NCBI GenBank assembly: GCA_905160935.1
Contig: CAJHZI010000678.1
Location: forward strand, 1,427,001-1,491,000
Direction of reading: 5' to 3'
Length of the DNA stretch: 64,000 nucleotides
From: Enchytraeus crypticus
Lineage: Eukaryota; Annelida; Clitellata; Enchytraeida; Enchytraeidae
Under the pieces are notes generated by a model, which ran no database searches, was not told the DNA's origin, and worked only from the letters and a program-made list of their open reading frames with translations. Shown here in pieces: positions 12,788 to 25,400 of this stretch; position 1 is the first letter of the stretch, and each line of letters opens with the position of its first letter. A program made the translations under genes and the position numbers.

Positions 12788-14528
12788 GTACGCTCATGTT
12801 ATTATTAATTATAATTATTATTATATTAGTGATGATGATCGATCAGGATAATCATTCGTAAGTTCTTAAGAATGATTATCCGTGACTCATTTTCAGTTCT
12901 TCTAAGCACATATGTCTTTAGCATTTCTATATTGTTCTATAACTAAGTAAAAAGCTGGCAAAGCTAATGTTAACGTCAGTTTCCTCACTCGAAAGCAATG
13001 TCAGTGACAGGCGAGCCCAGGATTTGAACCCCGCACATACTGATCAGCAGTAGTTGTAGTCGAGGAACCTGATGTAGTCGTCGATGATAAAACAGACATT
13101 AAACGTGGACGTGTTGTGTGTAGGCGGTGGAGCAGATGGAAGAGCGACTGATCCAGTTCATAGAGGCGAGCACGTCAGTGTCGAGCATGTCCCTGCAGGA
13201 AGAGGTGGAATGTTCCGGAGCTGTGCGCTTCGTCGTCAACCAGGTCGTCAAGCTGGCGACAGATTGTCTGCAACAGTCACGTGACAAACTTCTCTCCAGC
13301 TCCTACTTCTATGAACTGTCCGAGAATCTACAGACGCTACTCAACGATGTTAGTCTTTCTGTAGTGATGTGTGCTGTTGGGACGTCCCTGACGTCATCCC
13401 TGGATGAGGAAACCGACGTTAAACCTTTATTATTATTATTTTTGTCCAATATAAAGTTTTATCGTATAGTTTACAAAGTATGCTAGGTATGTGTACTAAG
13501 CTTTCCAAACATGGCCTATTGAGACGACATCAACGTGGAACTGCCGATTCTAAACTATTTAATTTAATTGCAATTCTTCTGTGCAACAGGAATACTGCCA
13601 GAAATGTTAAACGGCTAAAGAATTAATTTCTCGTTGTTTGACTATTACTGCGACTATTGCTGATTTTGGCTAAAGAGCAGTTGCTTGATTGATCGATTTA
13701 TGTTGATACGATTGATTGATTACGGACTAAAGAGCAACATAAAGAGCGGTCGCCTATTTATCGTGGTAATTGATTGATTGATTGCAGGCTAAGGAGCAGT
13801 TACCTATTTATTGTATTAATTGATTGATTGATTGTTGGCCAGGGAGCGGTTTCCCATCTATTTATTATATTAATTGATTGATTGCAGGCTAAGGAGCGGT
13901 TGCCTACCTATTTATTGTATTAGTTGATTGATTGCTTGATTGATTGCAGGCTAAAGAGCGGTTGCTTACCTATTTATTATATTAATTGATTGATTGATTG
14001 TAGGCTAAGGAACGGTTGCCTGTCTCAGGCTCAGAGCCGATAGCTCAGCTTATTAAGCGCCTCCTCATCATCGTGTCCCGACCCTCTCGTCTGCTCGAGT
14101 GTCTCGTATGTCTGTTCTTCGGTCTCTCTTCCTCCCTCTCTCTCTCTCTCCCTCCCTCTCTCTCCTCTCTCCCTCCGTCGCTCTCTCTCTCTCCCTCTCG
14201 ATTGTTTAATAGCCATTCGATTCAACTGAGTTTTGATTTTTTACGTGCTCTTCAAGCCTGTACTATATTTCATTTGTTAGATATAGAGCAAATATGACTT
14301 GCATATTCTTGGAATGTTTAAAGCTTTTCATCTAGTTCTTCATGTAGTTTAGTGTGCGTACTGTTTCAAGGTACTTTTATAGGAAGCCAAGTGCATTCAT
14401 ATACAGTTCTTTATTGTATTTATACCATCTGAGTATTGTAATTTATTTATGTATTTATTGCAAGTTATTACAATGTTAAATGAAAAACTACCGTATGTGC
14501 ATGTAGTTTTTACTACATGTAGTTTTTA

Positions 14529-14582
<54 letters not shown>

Positions 14583-14607
14583 TGAATTTTATGTATATAT
14601 ACATATA

Positions 14608-14660
<53 letters not shown>

Positions 14661-14664
14661 CCTG

Positions 14665-14706
<42 letters not shown>

Positions 14707-14731
14707 TATATGTATATATACATAAAATTCA

Positions 14732-14802
<71 letters not shown>

Positions 14803-17800
14803 CAGGAATTCAACCCAGAAGAGTTTTACTACCTGTTAGAAGCAGCTGAAGGTCAGGCCAAGCAGACTGTGAAAACAGACATTCCGCAATACATCATCAG
14901 CAAACTTGGTCTTAATAGAGATCCCATATCAGGTTAATTCAAAGAACTTTTCTTTATTTCCGGTATATCAGTTTACGTATTTCATTGCTATACTGATATC
15001 AAAGTAATTGTAAAGAATTTAGAAAATATTTGTAAATACTGATATCAGAGTAATTGTAAAGATTTAGAAGACTTAAATGCAACAGCTAGAAGAGTCTATT
15101 TTGTTTTCTAAGTTGTTTTAATGTTAATCTGTCAATCTGACTATTTTTAAAAGACGATTTATTCTGGAGACCTGATTTGAACTGATAGAGATACTTTAGA
15201 AAACAAATTTAATAATACTCACGCAAAGAACTTACTGTATAGGCACCTTATCCAATGAAGTTGCATATTGTTATTTGCACAGATTTATCGAGAGCAGAAG
15301 CCGAATACAGTAGCTTAGATGGAAGCGTCGCTACAAACTCTGACACCGATGATTCCGTGGATGTTAGTATCATATTTAGTTATTCTGAATTATTAACAAT
15401 ATCAAAATTTTAAAATCGTTAGAAATATCATCTGGTATTTGTTTTAAACTTATTTGGTTGATGTATCAGTAAGAATTTTATTGAAATTTATTTATTTAAC
15501 TAAATTAATATTCTATATTAAATTCATCATTTGGTTTATAAGAAAGTTATGCAGAAGCAGTCAATTTTTATCATAGTATAGTACTACTTTTGTATTATTT
15601 CTATTATAATACACAGTATATATCTTATAATATAATATTAATAAAGGTTTAACGTCCGTTTCCTCATCCAGAGATGATGTCAGGGACTTCCCCAACAGCA
15701 CACATCACTACAGATCAATTCACCCAGTCCAATCTGCAAAAGAAATGTGCCGAGGAGAAATATACCCATCAGTGGAACTGTTTTGATTTGAATTCTGTAT
15801 ATAGTGATATATAACTAGTCACACTTGTGTATGTGCGTATTTTTCTTATTTTTGTACAGTGTAAGCCGGCGGACAGGCGGCATGTTAAGAGGTTTTTATC
15901 TGGCAAGAAGCCTCCCTGTGAAGATGACTTTGAATCTATCAAACTTATCAGCAATGGAGCCTATGGGTACGACGTCGCTATTCTTTTAATCATTTGACCT
16001 TTAGAATGTCTACGTTCTGCTAGTATTTTTAAGTTTTTTACCAGTATTTTTCGTATGATACATGTGTGATGTGATGTATTCAGGAGTGTGTATTTGATGT
16101 GATGTATTCAGGAGTGTGTATTTGATGTGATGTATTCAGGAGTGTGTATTTGATGTGATGTATTCAGGAGCGTGTATTTGATACGCCACAAGGACACTTG
16201 TATGATACATGTGTGATGCATTCAGGAGTGTGTATTTGATACGTCACAAGGACACTCGTATGATACATGTTTGATGTATTCAGAAGCGTATATTTGATAC
16301 GCTACAAGGACACTCATTTGATACATATGTGATGTAATGTATTCAGGAGCATGTATTTGATACGCCGCAAGGACACTTGTATGATACTTGTATGATGTAT
16401 TCAGGAGCATGTATTTGATACGCCAAAGGGACACTCGTATTATACTTGTATGATGTTTTCAGGAGCGTGTATTTGATGTGATGTATTCAGGAGCGTGTAT
16501 TTGATGTGATGTATTCAGGAGCGTGTATTTGATACGCCACAAGGACACACGTCAGATATTTGCGATGAAGAAGCTGCTCAAGTCTCACCTTGTGCTGCGC
16601 AATCAGGTGGAGCAAGTGTTTGCTGAGAGAGACATACTCACGTTCTCTGACAACCCATTCGTCGTCAGCTTCTACTGCAGCTTCGAAACCAAGGTATGCC
16701 ACTTATGCTGACGTCCCTGTCATCATCCTTGTATGAAGAAATGGACGTTAAACCTTTATTATTAACCTTTATTATTATCTTGTGATATATACATGTCATC
16801 ATCATCAGCATCCTCCGTAGAATCTCAGTTCAACCAGGGTCGGGATACTAATAGACTGTCTCAAATCCTCCCTGTCCCACACCATATCATCCATCTGTCA
16901 AGACCCTATTTGAGACTTTCCATTTGTTGAAATTTTTGTTGCAATTTCTGGAGCCTAGGTTCTCACCAACCGAATGACCTTTCTGACTTGATATTGTAAG
17001 GGAAAGTACCAATGAAGGTACTATCAGCCTAAACATATCACGAAAATGAAAATATATGAGAATATTTACAAAGTCCTGGACCTGGTTCAAATCTCAGATA
17101 TCTCAGACAAATGACAGGAGAGCTAATGAGACATTCAATGTCTCATCTATTTTAAATACCTACGCTAAGAAGTATTTAGCAAACTGCAGAAGTTACTAGT
17201 TAATTAAAGGAATATGAATTCCTTAATTAATGTTTTATTACGAATAAAACAAAATATAATGTGTAAGAAACTACAACAAGTTAAACGACGTGAATGTAAA
17301 ACTAAATTACAGTCAAATTAATAATAATTAAATTAATAATATTTTAAATAAATAAATAAACATAAATAAGATGTTCGTTAAATTACTAAATCACCTTTTA
17401 AACAGCACAGGACGAAATATAGTCAAAGAAAGTAAGAAAGGGACGTTAAACTGTACTTCCACACTGGTTGTACATTATCTGTGATTAATACATGTGTTAT
17501 GCTATGCACCAATTTATCAGTATATGGAAACCTCACTACAGTAGAATTCCCCTAGGAAACTGGTCTCTAAATTATCCCTCAAACACATGGATCGTCACCC
17601 ATAAACTTAACAAATGGATTTGCCGCCTGTTTCTAAATCCCGAGATAATTAGATAATCACACTGGCTCTGTTAATTCTTACCAAGGCTAGAGTCTCTGAG
17701 TCTTGAAACGGTTTAGCCGTTTTTTATACCTTGTAAACAAGAACCCCCTAGAAACTATGTTAGCCACATGTGGTAAATTTCACTCAGGCCACAGTACTCT

Positions 17801-20800
17801 CTCTCTTAAATTCCCAGTACTGGCCTTTAAATTAATATATAATAAAGTCTGCTCGATTTAACGATGCTAGCTTCCCCTCTCTCAATAGGGTTTTCACAAC
17901 ACCACTTGAGCCTCTCCCCTACCCAAACAGGTTTCACACTGGGCAAATAATTTTCACCAAAATTATACAGACTAAGAGGGAAAAATTACTACTGCATAGA
18001 GTTTTCCCTGATACACCATTAGGCAAACATACCACACATACTTGCATATCACAGACAACGAACTCGCAGCGCCTTCCGGACCTTGTCATTACTAATAAAA
18101 TTCAGTTACTATTCATAAATAAAGTTAACACTTAATAAATAACAAAATAATAGAAATAACGTTTTAAAAAATTAAAACTTTCTAATGTTACTACTACTAA
18201 GACTGCGCTACGTCCTATTTGGACCCTGCAGTAGGTTTCAAGGTTAATTTATTCCACCTCGCTCTATCCTCAGCCAGATCACAGATGCTCCATCTAATAT
18301 GTTCAAATTCTGATTTATATCTTTGAGATCTTTATTTACTTTATTTATCTTTATTTATCTTTATTTCTAATGTTGGGTGTTTAGCGTTTAAAGGACCAGA
18401 CCGGAAGTGGGAGTACACAAAAACAAAGCTACCTAGTTTATGTTGACATGTATGTGTAAGTAAAATATAAAGCAATAATTTTATTCATGAAACTACTTAT
18501 TTGTGAGGTATAATGTTTATCATTTTGCAAGTCATTCATCATTTAATATTGATAAGCATGTAATGTTCAGGTTGATCAAGCTTGAAATCGAATGTCTGCT
18601 ACATTCTATTTACTCACCTGATAGCGACACTGTTAATGAATGTGCTTATGCTGAATCACTAATTTTTACACGTGAAACGTGTTTATTTATACAATCATTG
18701 CTAATTATTTTATTCACGTGTAATTGACTGTGTCAGTGTATATGTGTGTGCAGAAGCATGTGTGCTTGGTGATGGAGTACGTGGAAGGAGGCGACTGTGC
18801 TATGCTGCTGAAGAACATCGGAGGTCCACTTCCCATGGATCTGGCAAGGTGTGGCTTTTAATAACAATAAGAGTATCAATCAATAAGAATCTAACGTCCG
18901 GTTCCTCGCCATAAGGCAATGTCAACAATAACAGCTGTAACTGTAATTTTAAATTCAAATCTAGCTTTAGCCATCTTGTCATATGCTGTAAGCACGTAGC
19001 CGTAATGTTAGCAAATAGTTCATCGTATAATGGACATAAAGCTTAGCTATTAAATGCTTTATACGATCACTTGAACATTGTTATGGCCACTTTAATCAGA
19101 TTTAGAAGTTGCGTCACTACTACGTAGACAATAATTGTGTAATTTGACAGGATGTACTTCGCTGAGACAGTCCTTGCTCTAGAGTATCTGCACAGCTATG
19201 GAATTGTACATCGAGATCTCAAACCAGACAAGTATGTGATGAGCCTGTGTAAAATAGACTTTAAGTTTCAATAGATATCTTTATAGTTTTTACCGTTCTT
19301 GATACTTTTTGTTATACACAGTAAGTGAAGGAAGAATTAGAGGGCTTCTGATATATTTTATTATTTTATTCATTATCATCATCAGCATCGTCTTCCCTTG
19401 CATCCCAGTTTAAGTACCTATATATAATTAAATTGATTTATAAATATCGATTTAGTTTTTGTTTGAATATTTTAATATTAATCTAATCAGTATTTTTTAC
19501 ATTGATTTCTTCAGTAGACTAGAGTTTTATTATAAGTTGTGACCTGTAATAGATATTTTATTAGTATTTCAGTCTAATAGATATTTTATTATTATTTCAG
19601 TCTGTTAATAACATCTATGGGTCACATCAAGCTGACAGACTTTGGATTGTCAAAAATTGGTCTCATGAACTGTAAGTTGCCGTATAATATACACTATAAT
19701 CTCATACATTAATTCAATTGTTTAACGTGTTTACATAATTATAATTTAGAATTTAATTAGCTATGAAATCATTTACTAAATTTGTTATTTAATTAGCTAG
19801 TTTAATAGAATATTTGCTTGTTTTAAGACAGAGCTGTTTTAAATGTAGTCTCAGTTCTCTGGGGCCTCAACTGAACTTAATGTAGCTGATCAAAAGGCAA
19901 GAATTACTAATAAGCATGGAGAGGAAGGAGGAAATGGGTCTTAAACAAGCATCTGTGCTTCCTGACCCAGTGTGCCGTTATTTTATGTTATGTATTAGTG
20001 TCTTGTGTTCTTGTGATTACTCGCTATAGTTTATGTTGTTAATATGATCATTCCCAGTGTGCAAGTTTGAATATTTTTTTAGATTTTAATATTAATCATT
20101 AATTTAATATAATTCATATTTATATTACTGCTAATATTAATTTTATATAATTACTATTCAATTTATATTTTACTTTTTCAAATGCCATCTACTCATAATG
20201 TAATATAGAGCAATGTTTCATATAAATCCGTTATATATCGCTTGTCAAAGTTGTATATGAAAAAGTCCTATATGAAAATCATTGTGCCTATGTGAGTATG
20301 TGAATCAATATGCCTATTTATTATGTCTGTGAGAATCTTGACACCAGTTTCTCCTCTAGGGTGATGTTGGAGACAACTGATAAAATAAAGCTGCCTCCTG
20401 TGTATCATCCAGATATTAATCTATCATTTGAACGCAACAATACTTTTAAGTCTGTACTGCAATGGCTTAGCCAGTGTTGTCAGAGTGGTTAGAATTTTGT
20501 CTGCGAATCGGTAAGTGTGGGTTCAAATCTTAGGCTCACCTGGCACCATACTATTGTGAGAGATAAGTTGAATAAGTATAAGATAAGTGTAAGATAAGTT
20601 TTTAGATTTAAGTTTAAGGTAACACTGATTTCATTATTTTGCTGATATTTTTGTCTCATTCAGTGACGACTAACCTGTATGAGGGCTCTATTGACAAGGA
20701 GTGCAAACAGTTCAAGGACAAGCAGATTTCTGGGACTCCGGAGTACATCTCTCCTGAGGTCATTCTCAGGCAGGAGTACGGTCGGTATTGCTGTAACTGC

Positions 20801-22401
20801 TGCGTGTGTTTAACTACTCAGTGTAGATTTTATTTATCTAATTGCTATTCAATCTATACTTTATGGAAAAGTCTCAAATAGGGGCTGGACTGATGATGTG
20901 ATGTGGGACAGAGAGAATTTGAGAATTTGATTCGTGTCCCGACCCTGGTTAAACTGGGATTCAAGCGAAGATGACGGTGATGATAATGATTCAATCTATA
21001 CCTTATTTTTAAAACGCCATCTACTCATAATTTAAAATAGAGCAATATTTCATATAAAGCCGTTATATATCGCTGGTCTTCTTCTTATCGTGTCCCCACA
21101 CAGCTTTAAGCCACCTTTTAACGCAATTTTTCGCCGAGTTATTAAATTCCATTAGATCTTGTCGAGTAATTGTTCCACCTGTTAGGCAGCACTGCATCAT
21201 ATGCGCAATATCCTCCTCGTCAATATCACATTTGCACTGTCTTGAATCATTATAATAACCCAGCGACTCATTGAGACCTTCGTTCTACCAACACCTGTAC
21301 GAAACCTGTTTAGACACACCCATGTGCGCTGATTATCATCAGACCCACTGCTGGTCATAGTTGTATATTATCTTAATATATATAAAATAATTGTTAATAT
21401 ATAATTGCTACAAAAACTGAAATGAATGAATCAAGTCTATTTGTATCCTGACCCTAGTTAAACTGGGATTTAAGGGAAGATGATGATGATGACGATGATA
21501 TAAAATAATTGTAGTTTGTATTATTTTTTATACTTTAATTATAGCTTATATTATTTGTTTTTTTCTCATTTCACAGGAAAACCGGTTGACTGGTGGTCCA
21601 TGGGTATCATATTGTACGAGTTTCTGGTTGGATGTGTTCCATTCTTTGGCAACACGCCTGAAGAATTGTTTTCTCAAGTTATAAATGGTAACTCGATCTT
21701 TTTTTATTTATGTATATTCTCTAGGAAATTTAGTTTGAACGATATATTGCGTATTTTGTGTTAAAGTATAATCCTTTCTTAATGTAATTTTCATCCAATG
21801 AAAATATATCATTGAGGGGCGATTTCAAGATTTGAATCCCGTAGATACTTATCCGCCTTGGAACTCCAGCAGCTCAATCCAGAGGCTCAGTCAAATGTTG
21901 ACCCGTGTGGTGCATATGAAGCTGAGTTGTGTTGAAAGAGTTCTACAGGGTTCACAACAGCTTGTTTATTAACGTTCAAGTTGATGCTGCTTCGATACTC
22001 TCGTTAAGATTTTATTGAGACATGAACAGATGTCAGAGTTTGCATGTGGCAGAAATGAGAATGTTACTGTCTAATGTGTGGGAAAACTGTGAAGGACAGA
22101 ACGAAAAATTAATCTGTGTTAATGAGTTTGAATGTTGAGGGGATCAGGGATAGGTTGGCTCAGTCAAGATTGAGATGATATGGGCATATTGTGAGAAAGG
22201 CAGATGAGGATGTAGTAAAGAGAGTTTGGAAGGAAGAACTGGACGTTAAGCTAGAGAGAGGTAGACCACAATTGACATGAGATCCGATGATTAAAAAGGA
22301 CAATAAAAATAGGGGATTGACTGATGATATGGGGTGGAACAAAGAAGATTGGAGAAAGTTTATTTGTATCCCGACCCTAGCTAAACTGGGATTTAAGGGA
22401 A

Positions 22402-22444
<43 letters not shown>

Positions 22445-25400
22445 TGATGTTTTGTACAGAATACGACATATCTTTATCTCGGGTCTCAGAAACATGGCTA
22501 CAGCATCTCAACCACTTTGCTCGCTAGTTCTATCTACTGGAAATTAGTTTTAACTTTGTGTCTTATTTCGTTAACAGCACTTGTGACGCTTAATTTTTGG
22601 TACGATATTCTTCATTTATTAGAGTTATAAAATAATTTTCGTGATTATTTGCCTAACTGTTACTTGATTTGATTGTTTGATTTGATCGCCCGTGTTGTAC
22701 AGAATCCGTGGAATGGCCTGACGAGGAAGATTGTTGTCCACCTGAGGAAGCCAAAGACTTGATATGTCAGCTGCTGCAGCACAATCCGATGGATAGGCTG
22801 GGATCAGGTGGCGCTCATGAGGTCAAGGAACACGTCTTCTTCTATGGACTCGACTGGAACAGTCTGCTGAGACAAAAAGCAGAATTCATTCCTCAACTAG
22901 ACAACGAAGAGGATACGAGCTACTTCGATTGTAAGTTGATACAGATGGATAATGGATCTACAATTAATTTTTTGTAAGAAAAAGTTTAATGGTTTGATAT
23001 GAAAGACTGCGTTCTGAGATCAAAACATATATTCTGGTGTTGTTGTTCATGAAGTTTATGCGATACGGGTCTACAATTATTTTTGTAAAAAATGTTAAAT
23101 GGTTTGATATGAAAGACTATGTGCTAAGATCAAAACATATATTCTGGTGTAATTGTTCAGGAAGTTTATACGTGTATATTAATTTGCAGAAAGATTCAAT
23201 GTCGCTGGGTTTTCGTTTATTTTTAAAATTGGCGGTATTAACTGCTATCGGATCTCCTCATTACTCAATACAATTCTTTATATGGCAGTCGATGCTAAGA
23301 CTTTCATATATACCAGGAGAAGATGTCTCCTGGCATATAGGAGATGTCCTATATACCAGGTGGTGGCCGATAGGACGATATAAGACGATATTAGTGGCTG
23401 AGTTTATAGCACATTTCACGCAACACATTTCCTCATTATTCATTACCTACGATTCTTTATATGGAAGGCGACGCTAAGAATATCTCCTATATACCAGGTG
23501 TTGGCCGAGTTGTTAGCACACTTGTATTTGCTGTTGATGTTTTCAGCGCGCAGTGACCGCTACGACCACACGGCAGGAGAGGAGGACGACACGGAAGACG
23601 ACTCTAAGGATAACTTCTTCCAGAGCTTCTCGTCCTGTTCCCCTCGCTACAGCAAGGTCTGTCTCAAGGGCGATCAGCTCAAAGAGACTGACTCTCTGGG
23701 CGACAAGTCACGTGACAGCAGCGTCTTCTCAGTCAGCGACGACAATAAGGCTTCTGTGGACAGGCGCTCTGACGCCAGCTTCTCTTCGGGCGACTCTCTG
23801 AGGTGTCAGCTGTCGATGGATGAGTCATCGACTGACCTCACGGCCACGCTCAGGTCACCGATGTCCTCTAGCGGACATGATCTGCGCCACCACTCGGAGT
23901 CTGACAGCTCAGCACCGGTCTCTAGCGGCGGGATGTATCGCAGCACGGGAAGCAAGTCCGTGGACGGGTCGAGGAAGTCCTTGGCTGTGTCAAGTGGTCA
24001 CGTGGGTCGTCCCGTGGCCAGCCAGTCGGTGGACGCCGGCGTGGTGATAAGAAAGGCTGAAGTTGATAAGCCTGCGGTTGATAAGCTGTCGGCTCAGAGA
24101 CGCTCTGACTCTGGTGTGTGTGTTCTTATCAGTTCTCTCGATGATAGCAATGAGGAGCAGTGTAGAGTTAAGAAGATTGATACGAAAGTCACGTTCCAGC
24201 AGAGCTGTGGAGATGATGGAGATAGTGACAGGGGCGATACTAGGGAAAGAAGCAACAGGAGTAGTGATAGTAGTGATAGGGTTAGTGACAATAGTGATAA
24301 GGGTAGTGACAGGGGTAGTGATAGGATTAGTTACAGAAGTGATAAGGGTAGTGAGAGAGGTAGTGACAGAAGTGATAAGGGTAGTGAGAGAAGTTATAAG
24401 GGTAGTGAGAGGGGTAGTGCCAGGATCAGTGACAATAGTGATAAGGGTAGTGACAGGAGTGATAAGTGTAGTGAAAGGCTTAGTGATTCTGGTAGTGACA
24501 AGGTTAGTTCTGCCGCTGCGACAGTTGCTGCTAAAAATGAAAATGAATCTATAGAAGTAACCAAGGAACAGGTTAAATCAAATACAACAATTGTCCATGA
24601 CAACACAGATGGTGTTAAAGAGTCGTCTGATTTAATTCAATCTAGTTCAGTGGATGGAGACGAAGTGAAGTCATCAGGAAGCTCTACAGCCTCGCACAGT
24701 ACGAAGGCCACCAGTAGACCGGTGGGAGATAGGGTGGGAAGTATCGTTAAAGCTATGGAGCTGAATCTGCGACTGTTGACAATATCGGCGAAACGTTGCA
24801 CAGAGTCCAAGAAACAGGAACCACCGGCTAGTACTGTCTCAGTGTCTGCTGTGACTTCTACTGATCGACCTCTACCAGCACCTACGAGTAGTCTGGCGCC
24901 ATCTGTAGCAACATCTTCCACAGATCAGCCAACATCTTCATCATCTACTAACAGTCTGCAGACATCCGTGTCTGTCATTGGTCATTCGACTACTGCGTCG
25001 ACACAAAATATTGACCAGACATTAAGAGTCACTACTGTCGGACAAACAGCAGTTGCAGTAAAACTACCCGCTGCCAGTGAGTCGATCGTTGCTACATCGT
25101 TGGCGAGTGCAACGGCAACAACAACGGTTGCTTCGGGAGGTTGTCAGCTGGTAAATGTAGTAACATCTGCCTCAAATCAATCCGGCACAACATCAGCGCC
25201 TGCGACCAACCATCTTCAGAATAAATCGTCTGTGTCGACTACTTCCGTTGAGCAGCCAGTGACGGGCAGATTAACGGCTAACCCAGCAGAGCTGTCTGTA
25301 GCTGCAGAGCAGCAGGCAACGAGTCGAGCAGAAGATAACACAGTGTGCGACGAACAAGCTGCAGTGAATTGCGAACAAGTTCCAACGAACTTCGAACCAG

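Noticed and set aside
23498..23546. Met at 23498 as the start of a separate 749-residue protein
   Set aside because: A consensus acceptor at 23546 and the MAST-conserved text beginning SRSDRYDH show this is an internal exon; the extra N-terminal residues are intron.
24063..24554. Val/Ile-rich 163-residue frame
   Set aside because: A frame shadow of the Ser/Asp repeat in exon 19.
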